This document shows, one piece after another, positions 28,713-37,013 of a stretch of DNA of 64,000 nt (positions within the stretch are counted from its first letter, which is position 1; each line of letters begins with the position of its first letter). The stretch is taken from NCBI RefSeq assembly GCF_009741735.1, contig NZ_WHOH01000003.1, positions 186,001 to 250,000 on the forward strand. Direction: 5' to 3'. The stretch comes from Lentibacillus sp. JNUCC-1 (GTDB lineage Bacteria; Bacillota; Bacilli; Bacillales; Amphibacillaceae). The notes under the pieces are model-generated. The model had not been told where the DNA came from, searched no databases, and was given only the letters and a program-made list of their open reading frames with translations. A program made the position numbers and the translations under genes.

Positions 28713-29153
28713 ATGGCGGAACATACTTTTCGTTTGAAAGCAGATTGGCCGGGTGGCCGAAACAGTGTGGGGAGAATTGCGGCAGGGCATTTGCAGACGC
28801 AAATATCCATACCACCTGAAATGGACGGGCCTGGAGTCGGAACCAATCCTGATGAAATGTTGCTTGGCGCAGCGGCCACCTGTTATATCATTACTTTGGC
28901 TGCCATGATTGAACGCGCTGATTTGCCCCTTCAGGAAATGGAATTGCAGTCAGAGGGAATTGTCGACGTGACAAAAGGTGTCATCACATATAAACAGATC
29001 ATTCACAAGCCTGTCATTGCTTTGACCAGTGCAGCTGGGGAACAAGATTATGTAAAACTAAATACTCTTATTGAAAAAGCAGAAGCCAATTGCATGATCT
29101 CTCGAGCTGTAAGAGGGAATGTGGATGTGTCCGTATCACCGACAATTCGATAG
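28713..29153 (+). CDS. OsmC/Ohr-family peroxiredoxin
   Basis: Thiol peroxidase reducing organic hydroperoxides. 146 residues with the two redox cysteines Cys57 (LGAAATCYIITLAA) and Cys127 (AEANCMISRAVRGNV), and the NPDEMLLGA helix. The central domain fits OsmC more than Ohr; substrate is unknown. AGGAAGGTGATGG precedes the ATG. It lies 41 bases after hisJ and may share its transcript. Confidence 0.88.
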   Translation: MAEHTFRLKADWPGGRNSVGRIAAGHLQTQISIPPEMDGPGVGTNPDEMLLGAAATCYIITLAAMIERADLPLQEMELQSEGIVDVTKGVITYKQIIHKPVIALTSAAGEQDYVKLNTLIEKAEANCMISRAVRGNVDVSVSPTIR

Positions 29154-29161
29154 AGAGCCTA

Positions 29162-29189
29162 TTGCTTTTTTCACGTTTTCATATATAAT
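29162..29189 (+). promoter_or_regulatory. Promoter of the preQ1 riboswitch-queT unit
   Basis: TTGCTT (29162-29167), a 16-base spacer and TATAAT (29184-29189), 26 bases before the aptamer. Confidence 0.7.
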
Positions 29190-29214
29190 GAAATCGTTTG
29201 GTACACGATCCAAA

Positions 29215-29252
29215 CCGTGGTTCGAAACCATCCCACGATAAAAAACTAGGGA
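29215..29252 (+). promoter_or_regulatory. PreQ1-I riboswitch
   Basis: Stem CGTGG (29216-29220) / CCACG (29233-29237), loop TTCGAAACCATC, then the A-rich tail ATAAAAAACTAGGG, which matches the conserved tail of preQ1-I aptamers. The pseudoknot strand runs into AGGGAG (29248-29253), the ribosome binding site for queT, so preQ1 would hide that site and switch translation off. Confidence 0.88.
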
Positions 29253-29261
29253 GTGAAACAC

Positions 29262-29753
29262 TTGAATATCAAAACTTTGGCTATCAATGCATTGGTAGCG
29301 GCTGCTTATGTCGCTTTATCCTTAATTGCGGCACCGATTGCCTTCTCGAACATTCAGTTTCGTATACCTGAGATGTTTAACCATCTCATCGTTTTCAACA
29401 AAAAATACTTTTTCGGCATTATATTAGGTGTTCTTTTGACGAACCTATTCTCGCCAACTGGGGTATATGACCTGGTATTTGGAGTGGCACATTCGGCTCT
29501 ATCGCTTGGAATTGTTATCTTTTTTGCCTATTTTATTAAACATAAACTGACACTGCTTGTGATTAACACACTTGTCTTTACGTTTAATATGTTTATCATT
29601 GCTTTTCAGCTTTATCTGGCAGCTGATTTACCGTTTCTTTTAACATGGCTGACAACAGCTGTAGGCGAATTTGGCATTATGGCGATCGGTATTCCGGTCA
29701 TGTATGCTTTGAATAAAAAATTAAATTTTAATCAGCTTATGGAAAGGCGTTAA
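29262..29753 (+). CDS. queT: QueT-family queuosine precursor transporter (ECF S component)
   Basis: Membrane substrate-binding component for uptake of preQ1/queuosine precursor, working with a shared ECF module. 163 residues with five or six membrane segments; IQFRIPEMFNHLIVF and the TNLFSPTGVYDLVFG loop are characteristic of QueT. TTG 29262 (MNIKTLAINALV) is chosen since AGGGAG lies 8 bases upstream; the GTG at 29253 overlaps it. A preQ1-I aptamer directly upstream supports the substrate. Confidence 0.92.
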   Translation: MNIKTLAINALVAAAYVALSLIAAPIAFSNIQFRIPEMFNHLIVFNKKYFFGIILGVLLTNLFSPTGVYDLVFGVAHSALSLGIVIFFAYFIKHKLTLLVINTLVFTFNMFIIAFQLYLAADLPFLLTWLTTAVGEFGIMAIGIPVMYALNKKLNFNQLMERR

Positions 29754-29755
29754 TA

Positions 29756-29793
29756 AAAACCCAGTTCAGGACAATACCTGGACTGGGTTTTTT
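29756..29793 (+). terminator. Terminator of queT
   Basis: AACCCAGTTCAGG pairs with CCTGGACTGGGTT across a 6-base loop, followed by TTTTTAT; a usable bidirectional terminator before the convergent cupin gene. Confidence 0.9.
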
Positions 29794-29801
29794 ATAACAG
29801 T

Positions 29802-30143
29802 TTAAACGTCTTGAGCGTATGAATCATCTGGTGTTTTACTTAAAATTACATGGATGCTTGTGTTGGTAAGACTGTTATTTGAAAATGACAGGTTCTCGTC
29901 ACCGTTCACAAAAAAGACGTCACCTTGGACAGCGGGCGTAATGCTGCCATCAAAGGTAAATTCTCCTTCGCCTTCAATGACGTGCAAATGAACATTAGAG
30001 CCAGGATGTTTATGTTCTGGAAGCTTTTGGCCGGGCTTAAAGTTCAAAACGAAAACAGTGTCTTTGTTCTCTTTGTAGATGACACGCTTAGTAAAACGGT
30101 CATCATTGTATTCCATATACTGTTGAATATTTTCTTGCTTCAT
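29802..30143 (-). CDS. Cupin-domain protein
   Basis: Single-domain cupin of unknown function, 113 residues. Metal motif 1 is PGQKLPEHKHPGSNVHLHVIEGEGEF and motif 2 GDVFFVNGDENLSFSNN; the histidines of motif 1 are present, motif 2 lacks the usual histidine. Such small cupins include regulators and isomerases. GAAGGAGG stands before the ATG. It is convergent to queT. Confidence 0.8.
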   Translation of the reverse strand: MKQENIQQYMEYNDDRFTKRVIYKENKDTVFVLNFKPGQKLPEHKHPGSNVHLHVIEGEGEFTFDGSITPAVQGDVFFVNGDENLSFSNNSLTNTSIHVILSKTPDDSYAQDV

Positions 30144-30288
30144 CTGTGATTCCTCCTTCTTTAAAATGGTGTACCCGTTTAAGGGTATTGGTATTCACGT
30201 CTCCTAGTATACGCGATCCATTGGTTGTGATCTCTTACTCGATAAAATTTTGGTAGAACGAAAACACCCAAAAATGTTCTTCTGTCGG

Positions 30289-30459
30289 CTTCAACCAGGC
30301 AGCCTTTTGAGGCGGATCCAACAATGTTTGAGAAAATGGAAGAGATCGCGCGCAGCAATCCTGAAACCGACTTTTACATGGGTGGCGATGGCGTACAATC
30401 TCATTTATGAATCAGGCTGGATTTCCTTCACAGAAGATATTCATGAAGTTATTCAATAA
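30289..30459 (+). pseudogene. Degenerate coding fragment, unidentified
   Basis: Two overlapping frames read like the end of one protein: FEADPTMFEKMEEIARSNP then ETDFYMGGDGVQ in one frame, and LIYESGWISFTEDIHEVIQ and a stop in the next. A single-base shift near 30400 would join them. No start codon with a binding site is seen upstream, and I do not recognise the family. Apart from this fragment, the stretch 30144-30537 holds only the katE upstream region. Confidence 0.35.
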
Positions 30460-30537
30460 GTAAGTCATTAACACCGTTTCTCAAACATATGTATATGAGT
30501 GGAATTTAAATATGCTGAGAGGACAGGTGAATACATC

Positions 30538-32598
30538 ATGGATGAGTCTTCAAACAACAGGAAACACCATGCCAAAGACGAAAAGGATGAGCAACTGGAG
30601 CAGTATCGTGAGCAAAATACAGGCGGTGATATGACAAGTGACGCCGGTATGAAAATATCTAATGACAGATGGTCGTTACGTGCTGGCAAACGGGGGCCAA
30701 CACTGTTTCAGGACTTTCATTTTTATAAAAAACAATCGCATTTTAACAGAGAGCGCATACCGGAAAAGGTTGTCCATGCAAGAGGTGACGGGGCGTATGG
30801 GGAGTTTGAACTTTATAAATCAATGAAGCATGTGACAAAGGCGCACTTTTTGCAAGAGCCAGGTTGCAAAACGCCTGTATTTGTGCGTTTTTCTACTTTT
30901 ATAGGCAGTAAAGGGGCAAAGGACACAGCTATAGACATACGCGGATTCGCAACGAAATTTTATACCCAGGAAGGCAACTATGACATGCTGGGGCTTTCGT
31001 TCGCGATTTTCGCCATTATGGATGCGATGAAATTCTCTGATTTAACACATGCGGTAAAACCAAATCCGCGTACAGGTGTGCCACAAGCGACCGTGGCTCA
31101 TGATAATGCTTGGGATTACATCACAAGCAATCAGGAAATTGCTCATTTTGTGATGTGGCTGATGTCCAATCGCGGTCGGCCAAGAAGCTGGCGCATGATG
31201 GAAGGGTATCCCGTCAATACATTCCGGTTGATCAATGATCAGGGCAAATCTACCTTTGTCCGATTTGTGTGGAAACCGGTGCTCGGTGTCCATTCGCTGT
31301 TGCTTGACGAGGCTAATATTATTGGTGGTGTGGACCCTGACTTTCATAGACGTGATTTGCATGATGCTATTCGGAAAGGGGCCTATCCCGAGTATGAACT
31401 GGGTGTCCAGCTGATTGCTGAGGAAGATGAATTTAAATACGACTTCGACATCCTGGATGACACGAAGTTCTGGCCGGAAAATGTGATCCCTGTTGAGATC
31501 ATCGGTAAAATGACATTGAATCGGTTGGTTGATAATCATTTTGCGGAAGAAGAGCAGTCTTCATTTGACCCGTCCACCCTTGTGCCGGGGATTGACTTTT
31601 CCAATGATCCTGTCCTGCAGGGAAGGTCTTTTGCCTATAGGGATACGGATTATCATAGGCTGGGTACTGCGAACATCAACCAAATTCCAGTCAATAAACC
31701 GATTGTTGAAACAAACTTCAACCAAAGAGAAGGCGTTGCCCGTCACCGCATTGATGTTGATTCTGTCCATTATCATGAGAATGCCTTAGCTGACAATACC
31801 CCTTCAGAAACACCTCCCGAAAAGGGCGGGTATGCGCATTATCCAGAAAAGGTTGAGGGCCATAAAACAAGAGAGAGACCAAGTGAATCGTACTTTGACT
31901 TCTTTTCGCAGCCAAGGCTCTTCTGGAACAGTATGTCCTCGGTTGAAAAGCAGCATATCGTTGAAACGTTCATTTTTCATCTTGGGTATGTTCAAAGTGA
32001 AATGGTCAGGCAAAAAGTTGTAGATATGTTTGCGAATGTGGATCAGGAGATGGCGGCGGCGATCGCTGCTGATGTGGGTGTGAATCCGCCAAGCCATGGA
32101 AATGTCCCTGTGTCAAAAAGCTCTCCGGTTCTCAGTGAGTCTAATTCACCGAGTTATGCTTATACACGCAAAGTGGGAATCTTAATTGCGGATGGCTTTA
32201 ATGGTGAGGAAGTCAGGCGGACGCTGGATGCCTTTAAGCAGCACGGCGTGTTTACCGAGGTGGTCAGCAGCAAGCTTGGTCCGATTAAGGGGTCTGATGG
32301 CACAACGGTTAAAGCAGAAAAAACGTTTGTTTCAACATATTCTGTTCTGTATGATGCTCTTTATATTGTCGGTGGGAGCACGCACAACCAGGCCAATTTT
32401 GATCACCATGTGAAACATTTTATGAATGAAGCCTACAAACATTATAAACCGATTGGCATCGCCACAACTGCGCAGAATTACCTTCAAACCTCCCAGGCAA
32501 ACAACCTGGCTGGCGTTGTGTTTGCAGCAAACAATCCCGACTTCGCTAAGGACTTTGTAGCAGCGATTGCAAAAGCAAGGTTTTGGGATCGGAAATAG
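30538..32598 (+). CDS. katE: Large-subunit catalase KatE homologue with altered distal pocket
   Basis: 686 residues, the same length as B. subtilis KatE, with an N-terminal extension, catalase core and C-terminal DJ-1/GATase-like domain (KVGILIADGFNGEEVRR, then DALYIVGGSTHNQA). The distal histidine is kept (VVHARG, His80) and so is the heme-ligand tyrosine segment (RSFAYRDTDYHRLG), but the region that carries the distal asparagine, GNNIPVFFIQD in relatives, reads GLSFAIFAIMD (about 152-162), so the asparagine and the neighbouring phenylalanine are lost. GSGAHG-type residues are also changed (GDGAYG). The frame is continuous here. It may have low or different activity. Start ATG has AGGTGA 6 bases upstream. 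Confidence 0.88.
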   Translation: MDESSNNRKHHAKDEKDEQLEQYREQNTGGDMTSDAGMKISNDRWSLRAGKRGPTLFQDFHFYKKQSHFNRERIPEKVVHARGDGAYGEFELYKSMKHVTKAHFLQEPGCKTPVFVRFSTFIGSKGAKDTAIDIRGFATKFYTQEGNYDMLGLSFAIFAIMDAMKFSDLTHAVKPNPRTGVPQATVAHDNAWDYITSNQEIAHFVMWLMSNRGRPRSWRMMEGYPVNTFRLINDQGKSTFVRFVWKPVLGVHSLLLDEANIIGGVDPDFHRRDLHDAIRKGAYPEYELGVQLIAEEDEFKYDFDILDDTKFWPENVIPVEIIGKMTLNRLVDNHFAEEEQSSFDPSTLVPGIDFSNDPVLQGRSFAYRDTDYHRLGTANINQIPVNKPIVETNFNQREGVARHRIDVDSVHYHENALADNTPSETPPEKGGYAHYPEKVEGHKTRERPSESYFDFFSQPRLFWNSMSSVEKQHIVETFIFHLGYVQSEMVRQKVVDMFANVDQEMAAAIAADVGVNPPSHGNVPVSKSSPVLSESNSPSYAYTRKVGILIADGFNGEEVRRTLDAFKQHGVFTEVVSSKLGPIKGSDGTTVKAEKTFVSTYSVLYDALYIVGGSTHNQANFDHHVKHFMNEAYKHYKPIGIATTAQNYLQTSQANNLAGVVFAANNPDFAKDFVAAIAKARFWDRK

Positions 32599-32625
32599 AA
32601 AAGAATATGATCAAAAGCAGAGAAA

Positions 32626-32666
32626 ACGGCAAAAGTGCTCATATGACGAGCGCTTTTGCCGTTTTG
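32626..32666 (+). terminator. Terminator of katE
   Basis: ACGGCAAAAGTGCTC pairs with GAGCGCTTTTGCCGT, followed by TTTGG. Confidence 0.8.
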
Positions 32667-32708
32667 GATCATTCGAGAAAACACGCCGCTTTTCGAGGAG
32701 GCTATGTT

Positions 32709-32798
32709 ATATCGGCGATTTCGGCAGGGATATCGGCGTTTTTGCGACGTATATCGGCGAAATCACCTTATTTATCGGCGATTTGATGAATATATCGG
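32709..32798 (+). repeat. 21-bp-period ATATCGGCG array downstream of katE
   Basis: ATATCGG starts at 32709, 32730, 32751, 32772 (as TTATCGG) and 32792, i.e. spacings 21, 21, 21 and 20. All five are followed by CG. Sequence between motifs is not conserved. A similar array in the opposite orientation lies at 38571-38660. The rest of 32599-32876 shows nothing else. Confidence 0.85.
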
Positions 32799-32876
32799 CG
32801 AATCCCATTTAATGCGTCAAAACTTAATGGGACGATGACACCATCGCAAATATCTTCAGCGTGTGAGGGGGATTGA

Positions 32877-33044
32877 TCAGTTGTGTTCGGGTCGTTTTTC
32901 ACACAACAGCAATGCCAGTGTTGCGATGGGGCCGAGGAGTAATGACAGCAGAAACCAGTTCAGTCCGCTTCTGTTCTTCCCCTGGGCGAGTCCGGCATTA
33001 ATTAATGACAAGGTGCCCCACCCTACAAAATAACCGTCGTTCAT
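32877..33044 (-). CDS. Small membrane protein, 55 aa
   Basis: A 55-residue protein, MNDGYFVGWGTLSLINAGLA at the start, then a short basic stretch GKNRSG and a single membrane segment (NWFLLSLLLGPIATLALLLC). The GKNRSGLNWFLL pattern resembles small Firmicute membrane proteins with an R-S-G-x-x-W-F motif before the helix; function is unknown. GAGGAGTG stands 8 bases before the ATG, which makes it a likely real gene. It is divergent from cheW. Confidence 0.65.
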   Translation of the reverse strand: MNDGYFVGWGTLSLINAGLAQGKNRSGLNWFLLSLLLGPIATLALLLCEKRPEHN

Positions 33045-33134
33045 CTGTTTCACACTCCTCTTGAACTATTATATCGATATGTATGCAATTATAATAACAG
33101 AAATTTTCCTCTTTCACATATCCCTTGAATTAAC

Positions 33135-33161
33135 TTGAAATTAATGGAATCTATCCGATAT
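33135..33161 (+). promoter_or_regulatory. Candidate promoter of cheW-mcp (sigma-D-like -10)
   Basis: TCCGATAT (33154-33161) matches 7 of 8 bases of the sigma-D -10 GCCGATAT. The -35 TAAA is not clear: GAAA ends 13 bases upstream, shorter than the usual 14-16. Alternatively TTGAAA (33135-33140) with an 18-base spacer and TATGAT forms a sigma-A promoter. Sigma-D would suit chemotaxis genes. Confidence 0.45.
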
Positions 33162-33229
33162 GATTAATAGGTCAAAAGAATGAGAGTCTATTGAGATTAC
33201 ATAAAGTTTGTCAAAAAGGAGTAGGGCGG

Positions 33230-33715
33230 ATGGATGAGATGATCAAAGTGATTGTGTGCCAACTGGACAACCAGACATATGGGGTAGACGTGCAGCATGT
33301 GTTATCAATTGAAGAAATGACCTCTTTAACCCCTGTGCCAAAAGCATCTGAGTTTATCAAAGGGATTCTTTATCTGCGGGGAGATATGATTCCTGTGATT
33401 GATTTAAAAGAAAGGCTTGAAATCAGAGGACAGAAGAATGCATCCACTCAACGGATTGTTATAGTGATGCTGGATGATGTTCAAGCCGGCTTTATTGTTG
33501 ACGCAGCGACAGATGTAATTGATATTGAGACGTCAACAATCGAGGAGGCACCTGAATTACTGGGGAGTATTGACAAGACATTTATTCAAGGTGTGGCTAA
33601 GCGCGAGAATGACATACTGATCTTGCTGGATCTTGTCAAAGTTCTTAATTTCGAGGAAACCAATGAAGTGAAGCAGCTTGAAGAAGATCTATCGGAAGCA
33701 CAGGAAACCAATTGA
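33230..33715 (+). CDS. cheW: CheW chemotaxis adaptor
   Basis: Couples chemoreceptors to the CheA kinase. 161 residues in a single CheW domain: KVIVCQLDNQTYGVDVQHVLSI, KGILYLRGDMIPVIDLKERL, RIVIVMLDDVQAGFIVDAATDVI, and the C-terminal ILILLDLVKVLNFEE. ATG 33230 has AAAGGAG 8 bases upstream. It is followed 30 bases later by a methyl-accepting protein, so the pair form an accessory chemotaxis operon outside the main che locus. Confidence 0.92.
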   Translation: MDEMIKVIVCQLDNQTYGVDVQHVLSIEEMTSLTPVPKASEFIKGILYLRGDMIPVIDLKERLEIRGQKNASTQRIVIVMLDDVQAGFIVDAATDVIDIETSTIEEAPELLGSIDKTFIQGVAKRENDILILLDLVKVLNFEETNEVKQLEEDLSEAQETN

Positions 33716-33745
33716 TATAGAAGTGGATTAACAGGGGGATACATC

Positions 33746-35437
33746 ATGAGAAAGATATTTAATTTTAAAAGTGTGCGGACGAAAATTCTATTTGGTTTTG
33801 GCGTTGTCATCGTCTTGGCCGTTGCCATTATGAGTTTGGCTTTTTTGGCTTTCAGTGATATTAGCGAAGAAACAGAGGCCATTGTGGAAGATCAGTTACC
33901 CCTGATCAAAGCAGGTGAAGGCGTAACATTGAATATGTCTGAATCAAATGCCCTTTTAAGAGGTTATTTTATTTATAAAGATGATTCAATTAAAGAAACT
34001 TTACGCGATGCTCTTGATGAAGGGGAACAATTGGAAAAACAGTATATGAAAATGACGGATGACCCCGAAGCGAAAGCATTATTTGCACAAAAGGAAGAAT
34101 GGGAAGGGCTGGTGCAAAAAGCTATACGGGATATCGATTTCGGTTATCAGGATAGTGTCAGTTCCCTTATGTCTGAAATGAAGCCCATGTCAGATGAAAT
34201 TATGGTCGGTTTTAAAGAACTGTCTGATCGGGAAATGGCTGCAATCGAATCGGCTGGCGAGGGTGTGCAGTCCACTTTAAAAGATGCTTCCTTTGTCATA
34301 CTTGTGATCGCTATTGTGGTGCTGCTGGTCAGCATCATTATGGCGTTTATAACTTCCCGCGCCATTACCAAGCCTGTTAAAACAGTGGTGGAACGCATGA
34401 GTGCTTTGGCTCAGGGGGATCTCAGCCAAGAGCCGCTTACGACGCGTTCACGAGATGAGATTGCCGAACTGGTCCATGCCACAAACACCATGAATGCAAA
34501 TAATCGCGAATTGATGCAGCATATTGCTTCTGTGTCAGAAACTGTATCGACTCAAAGTAAAGATCTGAACCAATCCGCCTATGAGGTGAAATCAGGCAAC
34601 GAACAGATTGCGTCTACAATGGAGGAGCTTTCAACAGGTGCCGAAACCCAGGCTAACAGTGCAGGTGAACTCGCAAGTGTGATGAATTCATTTGCCGATA
34701 AAATTGAAGCAGCTCATCAGCATGGGGCACAGATTGAAGAACGTTCTCAAAGTATGACAGACCTGAGCGGTGAAGGCCGTGACATGATGAGAGCTTCGAC
34801 AGAACAGATGACACGTATTAATGACATAGTGAAGAACGCTGCGGAAAAAATGCATGATCTGGATCAGAAATCCCGTCAAATTTCCACACTTGTTCAAGTG
34901 ATCAATGATATTGCTGATCAAACGAACTTGCTGGCGCTAAATGCTGCCATTGAAGCTGCGCGTGCAGGAGAGCATGGAAAAGGGTTTGCGGTGGTTGCGG
35001 ATGAGGTTCGTAAACTAGCTGAACAGGTCAGTCATTCTGCTGAAGATATTACGGGGATTGTCACGGATATCCAAACAGAATCCCAGTCAATGACCGTTTC
35101 TCTTAATGACGGGTTTTCTGAAGTGGAGCAGGGCACGAAGCAGATTGAATCCACTGGCAGTACCTTTGAAGAGATTCGGTCTGGTTTGTCTGGCATGGTT
35201 GAAGCCATTCATACGATATCAGATCATTTGGATGATATCGCTGGTGGTGGTCAGCAGATGAATACTGCTGTGGAAGATATTGCATCTGTTTCAGAAGAAT
35301 CTGCTGCCGGTGTTGAAGAGGCAGCTGCTTCTGCTCAACAAGCAAGCAGCTCCATGGACGAAGTAGCCACAAGCGCCCAACAGCTCGCACATTCCGCTGA
35401 AGAACTAAACGGACTGCTGCAGCGGTTTAAACTATAA
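33746..35437 (+). CDS. Methyl-accepting chemotaxis protein
   Basis: Transmembrane chemoreceptor, 563 residues. N-terminal membrane segment (about 15-37), an extracytoplasmic four-helix-bundle sensor ([20 protein letters not shown] and on; about 38-185), a second membrane segment (about 186-208), a HAMP domain ([20 protein letters not shown]), and the signalling hairpin tip [21 protein letters not shown] then [19 protein letters not shown]. The 4HB_MCP-type sensor gives no ligand. GGGGG precedes the ATG. Confidence 0.93.
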   Translation: MRKIFNFKSVRTKILFGFGVVIVLAVAIMSLAFLAFSDISEETEAIVEDQLPLIKAGEGVTLNMSESNALLRGYFIYKDDSIKETLRDALDEGEQLEKQYMKMTDDPEAKALFAQKEEWEGLVQKAIRDIDFGYQDSVSSLMSEMKPMSDEIMVGFKELSDREMAAIESAGEGVQSTLKDASFVILVIAIVVLLVSIIMAFITSRAITKPVKTVVERMSALAQGDLSQEPLTTRSRDEIAELVHATNTMNANNRELMQHIASVSETVSTQSKDLNQSAYEVKSGNEQIASTMEELSTGAETQANSAGELASVMNSFADKIEAAHQHGAQIEERSQSMTDLSGEGRDMMRASTEQMTRINDIVKNAAEKMHDLDQKSRQISTLVQVINDIADQTNLLALNAAIEAARAGEHGKGFAVVADEVRKLAEQVSHSAEDITGIVTDIQTESQSMTVSLNDGFSEVEQGTKQIESTGSTFEEIRSGLSGMVEAIHTISDHLDDIAGGGQQMNTAVEDIASVSEESAAGVEEAAASAQQASSSMDEVATSAQQLAHSAEELNGLLQRFKL

Positions 35438-35601
35438 CCCTAAAAACCCATTACAACCGCACTGCGTCAACGTGGATATTTCATTCAGCAAAAATCTTAT
35501 ATCTATAAACGTTTCAAGCCTATAATGCATAATAGATACAAACTGCGAACTAATGAAAATTTGAATGACTGCTTCTGGCAACTAACCACATTGAGAGTAT
35601 C

Positions 35602-35729
35602 GTGATTTGCACTCCGGGAAGTCGCTTTCCGCGGGCACGGCCTCAGCCTCCTCGCGGAAAGACCACCGCTGTGGGGTCTTCGGACTCGTGCTGTTCCCGC
35701 AGGAGTCGACTTCCCTCCGCTCCAATCAC
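35602..35729. repeat. Repeat A (MITE-like palindromic element), copy 1
   Basis: 128 bp starting GTGATTTGCACTCCGGGAAG and ending CTTCCCTCCGCTCCAATCAC; the ends are imperfect inverted repeats of about 20 bp. Nearly identical to 52651-52778. The interior has nested GC-rich palindromes (CTTTCCGCGGG / CTCGCGGAAAG). No coding capacity. Confidence 0.8.
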
Positions 35730-35963
35730 TATATGTTAATGTGGTGCTTGGACGGTTCTGCTCAAAATTCAAGTAAGAACGTAACCGCTTCTTTAGTAGT
35801 TAGTACTAGGTCCACATATGCATATTAATTCGATTTATGCGTAACCACGGCTTACTTATGAGCATTTATTTCCGGTTATAAGTGATTTCAGCTCCTATAT
35901 GCGCATTCGCACCTCCAACCGTTCTGCTTACGCAAGAGAAAGAAGGTGAGCATTCCACACCTA

Positions 35964-36076
35964 GCTCGGGGAAAACACGGAGACTCCCGTGGGAGCAAAA
36001 GCCTAGATGAGACCCACAGCGCGCAGCGCGAGGAGGCTCATCAGCGCCCACTGGACGCGGAGTGTTTTCCCCGAGC
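35964..36076. repeat. Repeat B (MITE-like element), copy 1
   Basis: 113 bp with perfect 15-bp terminal inverted repeats GCTCGGGGAAAACAC / GTGTTTTCCCCGAGC. Longer relatives lie at 44980-45154 and 54944-55121, which carry an extra internal segment. Confidence 0.8.
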
Positions 36077-36150
36077 GGTTGCCAGTGGCAGTCATAAGTT
36101 AGTTCGCAGTTTACTTATATTGCGTCTTTGAGGATGGTGTACGTTATGCG

Positions 36151-36184
36151 AAAAACCCCTGTCACTACAGACAGGGGGCTTTTG
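36151..36184 (-). terminator. Terminator of yidC2
   Basis: On the minus strand GCCCCCTGTC pairs with GACAGGGG(T), followed by TTTTTC, 11 bases after the yidC2 stop. Confidence 0.85.
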
Positions 36185-36194
36185 TGTGTTTGTG

Positions 36195-37013
36195 TTATTG
36201 TTCTGTGACGGCTTCTCGTTCTTTTTGGCGTTTGTGGGCCAGGAAGATGCGTTTTGATATTAGGGTTTGAACGATGATGAACAAGCCGCCGACTGCCCAA
36301 TACAATGGAAGGGCCGCTGGTGCATTTAAAGAAACGAACCCGATCATAATCGGAGAAATCAGCCCAATCATGGCCATTTGTTTCTTCTGCTGAGGGTCAA
36401 GCCCGATTTGTGAAACTCTGAATTGCAGGAAGTAAATGATCACAGCAAGGGCCGTTAACAGCAAATCGGTTTCGCCAAGATTAAACCAAAGAAAATTGTG
36501 TGTTGCAATTTCCGGGGTTTTGCGAATGGCATAATAAAAACCGATTAATATCGGAAACTGAATCAGCATGGGCAAACAGCCTGCCATTGAGGCCAGCGGA
36601 TTGAAATTGTGTTTCTGATACAGCTGCATCGTTTCCTGCTGCATTTTCATTTGGGACTCTTTATCTTTCTTGCCTTTATATTTCTTTTGGATTTCGTCTA
36701 ATTCAGGTTTGATGAATTTCATTTTGTCTTGCATTTCCAGACTGCTTCTTGTCTGTTTCAGCATAAACGGCATAACCGCCAGACGTATGAGAAGCGTAAT
36801 AATGATAATCGCCAGTCCATAACTGTCATTTAAAAAATGGGCCAGACCTTTAATCAAGACTGAGAATGTGTAGACAAAATAATGGTTAAACCAGCCTTCA
36901 GTGTCTGAATTGATTGGTTCGTTCAGATCTGTACAGCCCGTCAGGACAAGCAGTAACAGGAGTCCGATCAGACCGTATTTTTTAACGAGCGTGAATATAG
37001 ATGAGTGTTGCAT
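36195..37013 (-). CDS. yidC2: Membrane protein insertase YidC2 (YqjG/SpoIIIJ family)
   Basis: Inserts and folds membrane proteins with or without Sec. 272 residues: lipobox LVLTGC (Cys27), then five membrane segments; the conserved groove arginine is in IITLLIRLAVMPFML, followed by the coiled cytoplasmic loop (KPELDEIQKKYKGKKDKES), NPLASMAGCLPMLIQFPILIGFYYAI, and a basic tail. AAGGAGG lies 7 bases before the ATG but is complementary to a sequence inside the upstream leader gene, so its translation is probably conditional. The gene is the inducible paralogue in B. subtilis, where MifM controls it; the same arrangement is visible here. Confidence 0.93.
   Translation of the reverse strand: MQHSSIFTLVKKYGLIGLLLLLVLTGCTDLNEPINSDTEGWFNHYFVYTFSVLIKGLAHFLNDSYGLAIIIITLLIRLAVMPFMLKQTRSSLEMQDKMKFIKPELDEIQKKYKGKKDKESQMKMQQETMQLYQKHNFNPLASMAGCLPMLIQFPILIGFYYAIRKTPEIATHNFLWFNLGETDLLLTALAVIIYFLQFRVSQIGLDPQQKKQMAMIGLISPIMIGFVSLNAPAALPLYWAVGGLFIIVQTLISKRIFLAHKRQKEREAVTEQ

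Larger units (their letters stand above)
35540..36112. repeat. Composite repeat element bounded by long inverted repeats
   Basis: AAACTGCGAACTAA and ACTGC..CTGGCAAC (35540-35582) recur inverted at 36078-36112 (GTTGCCAGTGGCAGTCAT then AAGTTAGTTCGCAGTTT). Between them lie one copy of repeat A and one of repeat B. The gap 35438-36194 has no gene; the inner 35730-35963 is featureless. Confidence 0.65.

Noticed and set aside
30985..31035. Compensating frameshifts as the cause of the missing catalase asparagine
   Set aside because: Neither alternative frame over this stretch restores GNNIPVFF or similar; the observed frame keeps similarity on both sides, so substitution is the better reading.
32567..32838. 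Open frames across the 21-bp array that translate into a heptad-like YIGDF repeat
   Set aside because: The period is 21 nt only in part; each array has a 20-bp step that destroys the frame, spacers are not conserved, and no ribosome binding site precedes the frames. Similar frames at 38495-38701 are rejected for the same reason.
35607..35828. Small open frames within repeat A and repeat B
   Set aside because: They arise in GC-rich palindromic repeats, differ between copies, and lack binding sites.
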